64,000 nucleotides of DNA from positions 124,001 through 188,000 of the forward strand of contig NZ_FTOC01000002.1 of assembly GCF_900156645.1 (NCBI RefSeq), written 5' to 3'. Positions 9,561 to 17,375 of the stretch are shown here, piece by piece (positions within the stretch are counted from its first letter, which is position 1; every line of letters starts with the position of its first letter). The stretch comes from Salimicrobium flavidum. Its GTDB lineage: Bacteria; Bacillota; Bacilli; Bacillales; Halobacillaceae. The notes under the pieces were generated by a model. That model had not been told where the DNA came from and did not search any database. It saw nothing but the letters and a program-made list of their open reading frames with translations. A program made the position numbers and the translations under genes.

Positions 9561-9722
9561 ATGGTCACATCTCTTTTCATAATTTTATTCACTGTAGTTT
9601 CGACGTTTGTAGTTTTGGTCGCTGGTAATGAGCTAATGACCCGTGCTAAGAATGGCACGAACAAACATCGTCTTCCTCAGGAACCGATTCAACAACCGGC
9701 TTTCGAAGCAGGGCATCGATAA
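9561..9722 (+). CDS. Small membrane protein, 53 aa, unknown
   Basis: A short protein starting at ATG 9561 behind a strong AAAGGAGG site. Residues ~3-22 form one hydrophobic helix (SLFIILFTVVSTFVVLVAG), followed by a basic, polar tail. I do not recognise a family. An 8-bp inverted repeat, TTTGATAC/GTATCAAA (9503-9510, 9527-9534), sits upstream and could be an operator or leader hairpin. It might be cotranscribed with nadE if the hairpins at 9779-9856 are read through. Confidence 0.5.
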   Translation: MVTSLFIILFTVVSTFVVLVAGNELMTRAKNGTNKHRLPQEPIQQPAFEAGHR

Positions 9723-9778
9723 CTCTGTTTTCGATAAAAGGGAGAGGATCCCTTAGCGATGAGGAACGGTTCGAGAAA

Positions 9779-9856
9779 ACGATAAACTGAAACTGGATAT
9801 ATCCAGTAGTATCGTATAAAGGGGCCCTTTCCGGCATAAGTCGGGAAGGGTCTTTT
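9779..9856 (+). promoter_or_regulatory. Two hairpins between small ORF and nadE
   Basis: The first hairpin has outer arms ACGATA (9779-9784) and TATCGT (9810-9815) around the palindrome CTGGATATATCCAG (9793-9806). The second (9823-9834 with 9841-9852) is a 12-bp stem with three G-U pairs followed by TTTT, an intrinsic terminator. It may simply end the small gene, or act as an attenuator for nadE. I could not match it to a known riboswitch. Confidence 0.55.
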
Positions 9857-9949
9857 ACGTTCCCGAAAACCTTGTTGGTCTTGTTTCACCTGTTCCGGAA
9901 ATGGGTACTCTCCTAACAGAATAAGACAGAGGATGGGGAGGCAATAGCA

Positions 9950-10702
9950 ATGAGAGAACATGTCGATTATCTTGTGGAATGGTTAGAGAAAAGAGTCAAG
10001 GATGCAGGTGCCAAGGGGGCAGTCGTCGGGGTCAGCGGAGGTCTGGATTCAGCTGTAGTCGCGAACCTTATAAAACGCGCTTTTCCGAACGACTCTCTTG
10101 GTGTGATCATGCCGGTCGGACAGCAGGTCGAGGACCAGGTGGAAGCTGTCGATACAGTTGAGAAAGCTGACCTTTTCTACATCGGAATCAACCTGACGGA
10201 CGCTTATCAAAAGCTTTTCAAAGATATTAAAGAGAGTATAGAAACCCACGGAGAATGGGTGGAAGACAATGAACTGCTTGGCGGGGCTAACCTCAAAGCC
10301 CGTCTGAGAATGAATGCGTTGTATGCGATGGCTGCGAACTATAATTACCTGGTAGTCGGAACCGGCAACGCTCCGGAAACATATACCGGTTACTTCACGA
10401 AGTTCGGAGACGGCGCTGCTGATTTGGAACCGCTCGCTCATCTGACGAAAGAGCAGGTGCGTGAGATGGCCAGATTCCTTGAAGTCCCGGAAGCGGTCAT
10501 CGAACGTCCGCCTAGCGCGGAGTTGTGGGAAGGTCAGACGGATGAAGGTGAACTCGGTGTTTCCTACGATACGATTGACGCCTATTTACGCGGGGAATCG
10601 ATTGATGAGAAGGATAAACAAATCATCGAGGAGCTTCATGAGAAGAGTAAGCACAAACGGCAAATGCCTGCTGTTCCTCAGGAATTTCCGAAAGGGGAGT
10701 AG
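9950..10702 (+). CDS. nadE: NAD+ synthetase, ammonia-dependent
   Basis: A 250-residue enzyme for the last step of NAD biosynthesis, amidating nicotinic acid adenine dinucleotide with ammonia and ATP. The pyrophosphatase P-loop SGGLDS is at residues 29-34. VGTGNAPETYTGYFTKFGDGAADLEPLAHLTK carries the conserved substrate and interface residues. There is no glutaminase domain. The start is ATG 9950 after GGGGAGG. Five nt downstream is a cysteine hydrolase gene. A nicotinamidase (pncA) lies far away at 63345, so NAD salvage and synthesis are split in the window. Confidence 0.93.
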   Translation: MREHVDYLVEWLEKRVKDAGAKGAVVGVSGGLDSAVVANLIKRAFPNDSLGVIMPVGQQVEDQVEAVDTVEKADLFYIGINLTDAYQKLFKDIKESIETHGEWVEDNELLGGANLKARLRMNALYAMAANYNYLVVGTGNAPETYTGYFTKFGDGAADLEPLAHLTKEQVREMARFLEVPEAVIERPPSAELWEGQTDEGELGVSYDTIDAYLRGESIDEKDKQIIEELHEKSKHKRQMPAVPQEFPKGE

Positions 10703-10707
10703 TATCT

Positions 10708-11274
10708 ATGAGTAACAAAACGGCACTTCTGCTCATCGATTTCATAAATAGTATGGATTTTGATGGCGGAGAGAATCTGTTGGAAAATACGAAAGAAATC
10801 GTTCCTAATGTCAAAGCGCTGAAACAGGAAGCGAAAGAAAAAGGCGTGCCCGTCATCTATGTGAATGACAACTTCGGTCTCTGGCAGGATCATGTGGATG
10901 ATCTGATCGAGGATGTCAAAAAGGGCAGGGGACGACCGGTTATAGAAGAATTGGAGCCTTCGAAAGATGAGTATTTCATATTGAAGCCGAAGCACTCCGG
11001 TTTTTATGGCACGCAGCTCGATATTCTCCTGGAGCAGCTCGACGTCGATCAATTGATTATGACAGGTATTGCCGGAGACATATGCGTGCTGTTCACAGCG
11101 AATGCTGCATATATGCGCGGATATGATTTGTGGGTACCTGAGGACACGGCTGCCTCTGAATATAAAGAAGACAATGATAATGCGTTGAAAATCGTCCGAC
11201 GTTCTCTTCAGGCGGACATTTCATCTACGAAAGATTACAGTATAGACGATTTCATGCAAAAGAATAAAGGATGA
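10708..11274 (+). CDS. Isochorismatase-family cysteine hydrolase
   Basis: A 188-residue protein with the Asp-Lys-Cys triad of the isochorismatase/nicotinamidase fold: LLIDFIN (Asp11), the Lys of LKPKHSGFYGT and the Cys of GIAGDICVLF. A cis-peptide region follows the Lys, as in the family. It lies 5 nt after nadE and is cotranscribed with it, suggesting an amidase step in NAD or pyridine metabolism. The substrate cannot be read from sequence. It is not a close match to pncA, which is present elsewhere (63345-63896). Confidence 0.82.
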   Translation: MSNKTALLLIDFINSMDFDGGENLLENTKEIVPNVKALKQEAKEKGVPVIYVNDNFGLWQDHVDDLIEDVKKGRGRPVIEELEPSKDEYFILKPKHSGFYGTQLDILLEQLDVDQLIMTGIAGDICVLFTANAAYMRGYDLWVPEDTAASEYKEDNDNALKIVRRSLQADISSTKDYSIDDFMQKNKG

Positions 11275-11283
11275 CTTTCAGTG

Positions 11284-11319
11284 ACCGGGCTTCCATTTGA
11301 AGGGAAGCCCGGTTATTTT
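11284..11319 (+). terminator. nadE operon terminator
   Basis: ACCGGGCTTCC pairs with GGAAGCCCGGT, followed by TATTTTT. It also serves the convergent DUF488 gene, whose stop codon lies at its edge. Confidence 0.88.
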
Positions 11320-11669
11320 TATGAGTCGAGCACACTCTTCAGTACGACGGCATGGTTATATTCTTTTTCTTTCGCGCCGTATAAAAGGACCACTCGACCT
11401 TCGTCGCTTTTCCTGCGGAGATGTTCCAGATAATCTCTGCAATCTTCACTTTGCAGTTCTTCTTTATAGAGACGACTGAACTCTTCGAACTTACTCTGAT
11501 CATGGTTGAACCATTTTCTCAATGAGGAGGAAGGTGCCAGCGTTTTCGCCCATTCGTCCACATCGGCGTCCTCTTTGGAAACCCCCCGCGGCCACACCCG
11601 ATCTACGAGGACCCGGTGCCCTCCGATCTTTGTTTCTTCTTCATAAATCCGTTTCAAAACTATCGGCAT
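11319..11669 (-). CDS. DUF488 family protein
   Basis: A 116-residue cytoplasmic protein with the DUF488 signature: VDRVWPRGVSKEDADVDEWAKTLAPSSSLRKWFNHDQSKFEEF. The family is widespread and conserved but has no agreed function. It is a single gene converging on the nadE operon. The GGAGA-type ribosome site is 7-8 nt before the ATG. The length is normal for the family. Confidence 0.88.
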   Translation of the reverse strand: MPIVLKRIYEEETKIGGHRVLVDRVWPRGVSKEDADVDEWAKTLAPSSSLRKWFNHDQSKFEEFSRLYKEELQSEDCRDYLEHLRRKSDEGRVVLLYGAKEKEYNHAVVLKSVLDS

Positions 11670-11829
11670 GGAATCTCTCCTTTTCCTTTGGTTTTGGCAC
11701 TAATTGTTATTGATGTCCGTGGCTCTTAGGAAACGAGGAGGCTGAAGCATTGCTCCTGGATAAGCGTCCGCCTTAATATTTATTTTCAGGGTGGCCTTTT
11801 CAATAGAGGGGAGCTTCCCCGGACATGTT

Positions 11830-11845
11830 AGGGGTATTCCCTGAT
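11830..11845 (+). promoter_or_regulatory. NreC/NarL-like operator before the regulatory operon
   Basis: AGGGGTATTCCCTGAT, a near-palindrome (AGGG-N5-CCCT). It matches GGGGGGATTCCCTGAT upstream of the ba3 oxidase operon at 14 of 16 positions. It lies about 31 bp before a TATAGA box at 11866-11871. By form it resembles the GC-rich palindromes reported for NreC-type regulators; binding by the RR at 12436 is inferred. Confidence 0.55.
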
Positions 11846-11893
11846 TCCGGAATAATACACGGAGGTATAGAATATAGACAGGAGGGGAAGCCG

Positions 11894-12436
11894 ATGACAC
11901 GTACATCCATTCATGATTTTTATGAGAAGTTACTGGAAGAAGCATCCTTTGACTTACATGAGCGATATAGTCAGTTATTGGCGGGGCTTCAGTGGAAAGT
12001 GGATGAAGAAGATGCTTCGCTTATCTCTTATATCATTGAAGATATGCGAGAGCGTTCTTCCTGCTACTCTCCTGTGACCCTCAGAGAATGGGGAGTGTTC
12101 CGCGCCTGGAAGACATATGCGAAACAACTGGGCAAACAACAAGGGGTCCAGTTCGAATTCGAGGAGGCTTCATTCCATGAATGGAACGAGGGAGATGCTG
12201 TCATATTCCGGCTGCTCCAGCAGATGATCCAGTTTATCATCAGTGAAGAAGGACCGGAGTTCATAAGGGTTTCCGTTGAAGCGGATACTTTGCTATTATT
12301 TTATGAAAAGGAAGAAATGACAAGGAAGGAAAAGAATTTCTCGAAAGAATTCGCCGATTCTGCTCGTGTCAGTGTCTCGGTACGTAAGGAAGGGACTACT
12401 AAGATCTGGGTGTTGAAAGGGAAGGGGGAGAATTAA
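11894..12436 (+). CDS. Degenerate NarL-type histidine kinase core (pseudokinase)
   Basis: A 180-residue soluble protein with no obvious name. It aligns by eye with the kinase core of the downstream gene at 13507. DLHERYSQLLAGLQ (His22) matches ELHDGIGQDLYSLLIGLQ; SPVTLREWGVFRAWKTYAKQ matches RPSTLDELGLIPAIRSFLNR; VIFRLLQQMIQFI matches AIYRIIQESMTNV. The possible phosphoacceptor His is kept. The N-box Asn, the DxGxG box and the G2 glycines are all lost, so ATP binding is unlikely. It starts at ATG 11894 after GGAGGGG and overlaps the response regulator start (TAATG). A role as phosphotransfer partner or brake is inference. Confidence 0.6.
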   Translation: MTRTSIHDFYEKLLEEASFDLHERYSQLLAGLQWKVDEEDASLISYIIEDMRERSSCYSPVTLREWGVFRAWKTYAKQLGKQQGVQFEFEEASFHEWNEGDAVIFRLLQQMIQFIISEEGPEFIRVSVEADTLLLFYEKEEMTRKEKNFSKEFADSARVSVSVRKEGTTKIWVLKGKGEN

Positions 12437-13092
12437 TGATATCGATACTGATAGTGGATGATCATGCTGTAGTGCGTTCGGGTTTACGTATGCTTCTTGA
12501 GGCGCAGGAAGATCTTGAAGTGGCCGGGGAAGCCTCCGAAGGCAATGAGGCCTATGCCAAGACGGAGGAGTATAGGCCGAATCTCGTGCTGATGGATTTA
12601 TCGATGCCTCATGGAAAAGATGGATTGTCGGCTACTTCTGAAATCAAAAAACAATTTCCCGATACGTATATACTCGTTTTGACGATGCACGATGATGAAG
12701 AATATCTATTCAGGGCGATTCAACTGGGGGCCTCTGGGTGTATATTGAAAAATGCTCCGCATGACGAGCTGATCAAAGCGATTCATCAGGTGGCCAAAGG
12801 CGATGCTTACCTTTATCCTTCCGCTACGAAACGACTGATGGAGGAGTATATGTCAAAAATAGAAGAGGGGAAAGAGGGAGGCCGTTTCTCCTTACTTTCC
12901 GACAGAGAGAAAGAAGTACTAGCTCTTGTAGCCAAAGGATACTCCAATAAGGAAATCGGTGAAAAGCTGGTCATCAGTGTGAAGACGGTAGAAGCCCATA
13001 AAGCGAACGTCATGGAGAAATTGCAGTTGAAGACAAGACCTGAACTCGTGGAGTATGCCTGGAAAAAAGGGTTGTTCGGCTATTCGATATAA
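12436..13092 (+). CDS. NarL/NreC-type response regulator
   Basis: A 218-residue regulator. The receiver domain (1-120) has the acidic pocket DD (8-9), the phosphorylated Asp54 in VLMDLSMP, Thr and Lys (LKNAPHDE). The C-terminal LuxR-type helix-turn-helix (~152-217) reads LSDREKEVLALVAKGYSNKEIGEKLVISVKTVEAHKANVMEKL. It is the second gene of a four-gene operon with a pseudokinase, a GAF protein and a PAS kinase, and resembles NreC of staphylococci. A shared 16-bp site before this operon and before the ba3 oxidase operon suggests it controls both. Confidence 0.92.
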   Translation: MISILIVDDHAVVRSGLRMLLEAQEDLEVAGEASEGNEAYAKTEEYRPNLVLMDLSMPHGKDGLSATSEIKKQFPDTYILVLTMHDDEEYLFRAIQLGASGCILKNAPHDELIKAIHQVAKGDAYLYPSATKRLMEEYMSKIEEGKEGGRFSLLSDREKEVLALVAKGYSNKEIGEKLVISVKTVEAHKANVMEKLQLKTRPELVEYAWKKGLFGYSI

Positions 13093-13105
13093 GGAGCGAT
13101 GAACG

Positions 13106-13501
13106 ATGGAAGGGTTACTTAAGGAAATCAAATCGGACCTCCAGGCAGACGTTGTCGCAGTAGCGGAATGGAAGAAGAAAGAAGCATCGATCCAGTGGGG
13201 GTATGCAACCGGGATGAATAATAAAAGATACCGGCATATGCATATCCTTTATGGTCTCGGCATCGTCGGGAAGGTGATGCAGTCTGGGACTCCTATGTAT
13301 TATCTTACAAAGGAGGAAACCGGTAAGGATCCTCTAGTGAATGCAGAATCTCTGGAATCGCTTTTACTGATTCCGATCCCTTCCGGTTCAAGCCTTTCGA
13401 GCGTGTTACTGATCGGGTACCGGGTCCGGGTGGATCTTCCACAGGAGGCGGCATGGAAAAAATGGCAAGAACGAGTGACAGAAGCATTGAAAGGAGAGTA
13501 G
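13106..13501 (+). CDS. GAF-domain protein (NreA-like)
   Basis: A 131-residue single GAF domain (YGLGIVGKVMQSGTPMYYL, then SLLLIPIPSGSSLSSVLLIGYR). In staphylococci the small GAF protein NreA binds nitrate and holds back the kinase NreB. Size, gene order and a neighbouring NarL-type pair fit that role here. The ligand cannot be read from sequence. The start is ATG 13106 after AAGGAG, and the stop codon lies five nt before the kinase start. Confidence 0.7.
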   Translation: MEGLLKEIKSDLQADVVAVAEWKKKEASIQWGYATGMNNKRYRHMHILYGLGIVGKVMQSGTPMYYLTKEETGKDPLVNAESLESLLLIPIPSGSSLSSVLLIGYRVRVDLPQEAAWKKWQERVTEALKGE

Positions 13502-13506
13502 TTTAC

Positions 13507-14826
13507 ATGAGCAGATCGACAACTTCCTTCACATCCAAACAAGAAGGACTTTTTTTATTCGATAAACAGGGTGCAATCTTGTTCGCCAATGAAAAAGCTC
13601 AGAATATGACAGGATCTCTCGCTTCCATTACTGGCGTGGAGGATATTTTTCTGGATTTCAACTGGAAGGATATGGAAAGTTGCGAAAAAGATGTTCTGCT
13701 TGATAAATACATATCTCCGTTGGAAGGGGATGCCTTTCCTGTGCTTGTAGTCGTATATGAGAAACATGACATGTACCTTGTGACCATTACAAACATCCAG
13801 GAAAGGGCGAAGCTGGCGCCGGATTTCTATGAACCGTTGAAAGAACTCCTCGACATTAAATATGCCCTCGACGAGTCTTCGATTGTAGCAGTAACCGACC
13901 AGCGTGGACGGATCCAGTATGTGAACAGGAAATTTTGTGAAATATCGAAGTATGAAGCGGAGGAGTTGATCGGGGAAGATCACCGTATCCTGAACTCAGG
14001 CTATCATTCCCGGACGTTCTTCAAGCATTTGTGGAAGACGATAGGCACCGGCCGTGTGTGGCGGGGGGAGATCTGCAACAAAGCGAAAGACGGGGATTTT
14101 TACTGGGTGGAGACGACCATCGTACCTTTTCTGAAAGAGAACGGGAAACCTTATCAGTATTTGGCGATCAGGAATGAAGTGACGGCAAAAAAACGTGTGG
14201 AACAGGAATTGAAAGAAATGACAACCAGAATTCTTAACGTGCAGGAAGAGGAAAAGCGTCGCTTATCACGGGAATTGCATGATGGAATCGGGCAGGATCT
14301 TTACAGTTTACTGATCGGTCTCCAGCGGTTACAACAGGAAAGGGAGACTCCTCTCCTTGGTGAGATGGAAGAGGGAGTGAGTGAAATTATCCAAAAGGTC
14401 AGGGATATGTCCTGGGAACTCAGGCCTTCTACGCTGGACGAACTCGGGCTGATTCCCGCCATACGGTCTTTCTTGAACAGATACCGGGAAGCCTATGGAA
14501 TACATTCCACCCTGGAATCGACACTTAGGACAAGACTGGATACGGAAGTGGAAACTGCCATTTATCGAATCATTCAGGAGTCGATGACGAATGTAAGGAA
14601 GTACGCGGACGTGGATCACGTTGATGTAGAGGTGGAGGAGAATCTCGATTATATTTTCGTAGCTGTCCGTGATGAAGGGGCAGGCTTCGATAAGCAGAAA
14701 GCAGAGAAAGGTGTAGGGACCTTCAGCATGCAGGAACGGGCCAGATCTGCTGGTGGAGAGCTGACCATCTATTCGAAACCGGAAGAAGGCACGATGGTCA
14801 CGGTCACATTTCCAAAAACACCCTGA
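13507..14826 (+). CDS. PAS-sensor histidine kinase, NarX/NreB class
   Basis: A 439-residue cytoplasmic kinase with two PAS domains (~10-105 and ~118-235; the second contains NRKFCEISKYEAEELIGEDHRILNSG). A HisKA_3 dimerisation domain follows with His258 in SRELHDGIGQDL. The HATPase has IYRIIQESMTNVRKYA, DEGAGF and a GVGTFSMQERA box. No transmembrane segment is seen. The four-Cys Fe-S pattern of NreB is absent, so the signal may differ (heme, flavin or a partner protein). ATG 13507 follows AAAGGAG; the frame is open further upstream without a better start. It should phosphorylate the regulator at 12436. Confidence 0.9.
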   Translation: MSRSTTSFTSKQEGLFLFDKQGAILFANEKAQNMTGSLASITGVEDIFLDFNWKDMESCEKDVLLDKYISPLEGDAFPVLVVVYEKHDMYLVTITNIQERAKLAPDFYEPLKELLDIKYALDESSIVAVTDQRGRIQYVNRKFCEISKYEAEELIGEDHRILNSGYHSRTFFKHLWKTIGTGRVWRGEICNKAKDGDFYWVETTIVPFLKENGKPYQYLAIRNEVTAKKRVEQELKEMTTRILNVQEEEKRRLSRELHDGIGQDLYSLLIGLQRLQQERETPLLGEMEEGVSEIIQKVRDMSWELRPSTLDELGLIPAIRSFLNRYREAYGIHSTLESTLRTRLDTEVETAIYRIIQESMTNVRKYADVDHVDVEVEENLDYIFVAVRDEGAGFDKQKAEKGVGTFSMQERARSAGGELTIYSKPEEGTMVTVTFPKTP

Positions 14827-14853
14827 AAAATGATGAAACATACGTTATACGTT

Positions 14854-14884
14854 CAGAGCTGATGAATTCAGCTCTGTTTTTTTG
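14854..14884 (+). terminator. Terminator of the regulatory operon
   Basis: CAGAGCTGA pairs with TCAGCTCTG, followed by a T-run of about eight. Confidence 0.9.
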
Positions 14885-14934
14885 TTGAGAAAAAGGGATA
14901 CAGCAACTTTTTAAGGGGATTGAATAGGGAAGAT

Positions 14935-14978
14935 GGGGGGATTCCCTGATAACGTCATAGACCGTTTATTCATATAAT
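14935..14978 (+). promoter_or_regulatory. ba3 oxidase promoter with NreC-like site
   Basis: GGGGGGATTCCCTGAT (14935-14950) repeats the site at 11830-11845. A TATAAT box lies at 14973-14978 with no good -35 box. The operator is centred about 42 bp before the expected RNA start, the usual place for an activator that replaces the -35 contact. The geometry is nearly the same at 11830-11871 (31 versus 33 bp between centres). Confidence 0.6.
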
Positions 14979-15003
14979 TAAGGTAGAAAGGGAGGATACG
15001 GTT

Positions 15004-15114
15004 ATGAAAAAAGATCCGTCTTTGAAAGGAACGCTGATCAGTGTATTTGTTGTCGGAATAATCATCGTGGCTATGTGGGCAGGAGTATACGCTCTCTACA
15101 TAGGCCGTTTATAA
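15004..15114 (+). CDS. Cytochrome c oxidase subunit 2A, 36 aa
   Basis: A very short single-helix membrane protein: MKKDPSLKGTLIS, then a hydrophobic helix ending YALYIGRL. It lies directly before subunit II of a ba3-type oxidase and behind a GGGAGG site. Thermus-type ba3 oxidases have a subunit IIa of 34 residues with the same plan, and the LKGT motif is typical of the Bacillaceae versions as I recall them. It completes the helix missing from subunit II in this enzyme class. Confidence 0.8.
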   Translation: MKKDPSLKGTLISVFVVGIIIVAMWAGVYALYIGRL

Positions 15115-15129
15115 AAAGGGGGAAAAGAT

Positions 15130-15600
15130 ATGCATCTACATAAATATGAAAAGATTTGGCTTACCTTCGGTTTTGCTGCACTTATCATTTTTCTATCAGT
15201 TGTCGGAGTGAGCGCTTTCCACCAGGGGCATACCCCGTCAGGTGGGCTGCAGAAAGTTGATCCGGAGAACCTGGAGGCTACACCTCCCTTCGATGATCCC
15301 GGTGTGCATGAAAAAGAAGACGGGAGTTATGAAGTGGTCGTCATTGCAGAGGCTTTCGGCTATACACCTTCTGAAATTCAGGTGCAGGCCGGTGCAGAAG
15401 TGACATTTAAAGTGACGAGCAAAGATGTGACACACAGTTTTTCAATCGTAGATACGAACGTAAACATGATGGTCGTTCCCGGTCAGGTGAACGAAAAGAC
15501 ACATACATTCGAAGAACCTGGAACTTACCTTATCGTATGTAATGAATATTGTGGAGGCGGACATCACTTCATGAGTACGGAAATCGAGGTGGTGGAATAA
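15130..15600 (+). CDS. cbaB: ba3-type cytochrome oxidase subunit II (CuA)
   Basis: A 156-residue protein with one N-terminal membrane helix and an extracytoplasmic cupredoxin domain. The dinuclear CuA ligands are visible as His102 (VTHSF), Cys137, Cys141, His145 and Met148 (CNEYCGGGHHFM). It accepts electrons from cytochrome c and passes them to subunit I. It is shorter than caa3 subunit II and lacks a fused cytochrome c, as expected for a B-family oxidase. The ribosome site is GGGG(A)AAAG, and the stop overlaps the start of subunit I. Confidence 0.93.
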   Translation: MHLHKYEKIWLTFGFAALIIFLSVVGVSAFHQGHTPSGGLQKVDPENLEATPPFDDPGVHEKEDGSYEVVVIAEAFGYTPSEIQVQAGAEVTFKVTSKDVTHSFSIVDTNVNMMVVPGQVNEKTHTFEEPGTYLIVCNEYCGGGHHFMSTEIEVVE

Positions 15601-17258
15601 TGATGGCAGTATCGATTCCGAAACCGGAACGTAAATTAGCGCTGACGAATTTAGGGATAGCTTATATCGCTTTTATCATTGGTACTCTATGCGGACTGCT
15701 GCAGGTATTCATCCGTAATGACGCCTTGCAGCTGCCGGCATGGCTCGATTATTATCAGATATTGACGGCTCACGGTGTGTTGCTGGCCTTGATATTCACT
15801 ACATTCTTCATTTTCGGATTTTTCCAGTCCGGAATGAGTAAAACACTTGGGGCGTTTGGTCCGAAGGTTATTCTATGGAACTGGATCGGTCTTATTATCA
15901 CTACAGCTGGAACCGTTATGGATACAGTCATGATCGTGATCGGAGAGGCATCTGTGCTGTATACGTTCTACGCGCCTATGATGGCTAACGGATTCTTTTA
16001 TGTAGGTTTGGCTTTATTTGTAGTCGGCACATGGGTGCAGAGCCTGGCGCTTGTCGGTCATTATCGTAAGTGGCGTAAGGCTCACAAAGGAGAAAGGAGT
16101 CCGTTGTTCGCTTTTATGACGGTGGCTACCATTGTACTCTGGATTATCGCCTGTCTAGGTGTCGTTGCGACGGTGTTATTCCAGTTCATTCCGTGGGCAT
16201 TCGGATGGAAGGATAGTATCAATGTAGAACTGAGCCGCTCCCTGTTCTGGTATTTCGGTCATCCGCTCGTATACTTCTGGCTGTTGCCGGCTTATATCGC
16301 ATGGTATGTCATTGTTCCGAAACTGATCGGGGGGAAAGTCTTCAGTGATTCCCTGGCGAGATTGGCTTTTATCCTGTTCATTCTGTTTTCCATTCCTGTA
16401 GGCTTTCACCACCAGCTGACAGAGCCGGGAATCGCAAGCTTCTGGAAGTTTCTTCAGACCGTTCTCACCTTTATGGTGATTGTGCCTTCTCTGATGACGG
16501 CGTTCTCCATGTTTGCTGTATTTGAAATACGAGGCCGTGAGCTCGGAGGGAAAGGACTGTTCGGATGGTTCACCAAGCTTCCCTGGAAAGATGTCAGGTT
16601 CACTTCGATTTTCGTAGCTATGTTGTTCTTCATTCCTGGAGGTGCGGGCGGTATCATCAATGCAAGCTTCCAGATGAATGAAGTGATCCACAATACGTTA
16701 TGGGTGGTCGGGCATTTCCATATCACCGTGGGGACCCCTGTGGCGATGACATTTTTCGGTGTAACGTTCTGGCTGGTGCCGTACCTGACGAAACGTGTGT
16801 TCACGAAGGCGTTGCAGCGGCTGGCGTTCATCCAGATCATCACCTGGTCTATAGGAATGGTTCTCATGAGTACAGCCCAGCACGTGCTCGGATTGTTCGG
16901 CGCCCCGCGTCGTACAGCGTATACGGGGTATCAGCATGAAGACGCGTTAGCCTGGTTCGAAGGGATTATTTCCAATCATGTAACGATGGCAGTCGGAGGT
17001 TCGATCCTCTTCCTGTCAGCTTCTCTGCTCGTTTTCATCGTCATTCAACTCACCTGGTTCGCACCGGAAGCTGATGAGTCGAATCAGGAGGTCTTCCCGA
17101 TCGCGACGAGTGATTCTACAGAAACACCGAAAATACTTGAGAACTGGAAAGTCTGGATCGGTGTCGCTTTTGTTCTGATTGCGATTGCTTACACAGTGCC
17201 GATGATGGATATGATCCAACATGCACCACCGGGATCGAAAGGATTCCAGACATGGTAG
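15600..17258 (+). CDS. cbaA: ba3-type cytochrome oxidase subunit I
   Basis: A 552-residue heme-copper oxidase subunit with about 13 helices. The CuB site shows His221 and the cross-linked Tyr225 in FGHPLVYFWLLPAY, then His270-His271 (GFHHQ); the heme ligands are in VGHFHITVGT (His372, His374). The Tyr in the HPLVY motif and the short subunit II mark the B family (ba3), which works at low oxygen. ATG 15600 overlaps the subunit II stop (TAATG). The regulators just upstream probably tie its expression to oxygen or nitrate. Confidence 0.95.
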   Translation: MMAVSIPKPERKLALTNLGIAYIAFIIGTLCGLLQVFIRNDALQLPAWLDYYQILTAHGVLLALIFTTFFIFGFFQSGMSKTLGAFGPKVILWNWIGLIITTAGTVMDTVMIVIGEASVLYTFYAPMMANGFFYVGLALFVVGTWVQSLALVGHYRKWRKAHKGERSPLFAFMTVATIVLWIIACLGVVATVLFQFIPWAFGWKDSINVELSRSLFWYFGHPLVYFWLLPAYIAWYVIVPKLIGGKVFSDSLARLAFILFILFSIPVGFHHQLTEPGIASFWKFLQTVLTFMVIVPSLMTAFSMFAVFEIRGRELGGKGLFGWFTKLPWKDVRFTSIFVAMLFFIPGGAGGIINASFQMNEVIHNTLWVVGHFHITVGTPVAMTFFGVTFWLVPYLTKRVFTKALQRLAFIQIITWSIGMVLMSTAQHVLGLFGAPRRTAYTGYQHEDALAWFEGIISNHVTMAVGGSILFLSASLLVFIVIQLTWFAPEADESNQEVFPIATSDSTETPKILENWKVWIGVAFVLIAIAYTVPMMDMIQHAPPGSKGFQTW

Positions 17259-17274
17259 GAAAGGAGAGAGGGGT

Positions 17275-17364
17275 ATGTCGTTTGCCTTCGCTTTTACAAT
17301 ATCGATGGTCATCATGCTGACAGTCGTCATGGGAATGATAGTAGAATTGATGGAGGAGGGGTGA
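17275..17364 (+). CDS. 29-aa single-helix peptide after subunit I
   Basis: ATG 17275 is preceded by AAAGGAGAG at good spacing. The peptide (MSFAFAFTISMVIMLTVV, then MGMIVELMEEG) is one hydrophobic helix with a short acidic end. It lies 16 nt after subunit I, so it is probably an extra small oxidase subunit or assembly factor. I do not recognise a family, and a 29-residue frame alone is weak evidence. Confidence 0.5.
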   Translation: MSFAFAFTISMVIMLTVVMGMIVELMEEG

Positions 17365-17375
17365 AGACTCTTCCA

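Noticed and set aside
9723-9949. Known riboswitch or T-box before nadE
   Set aside because: I found no T-box specifier or anti-terminator sequence and no conserved core of a riboswitch that I can name.
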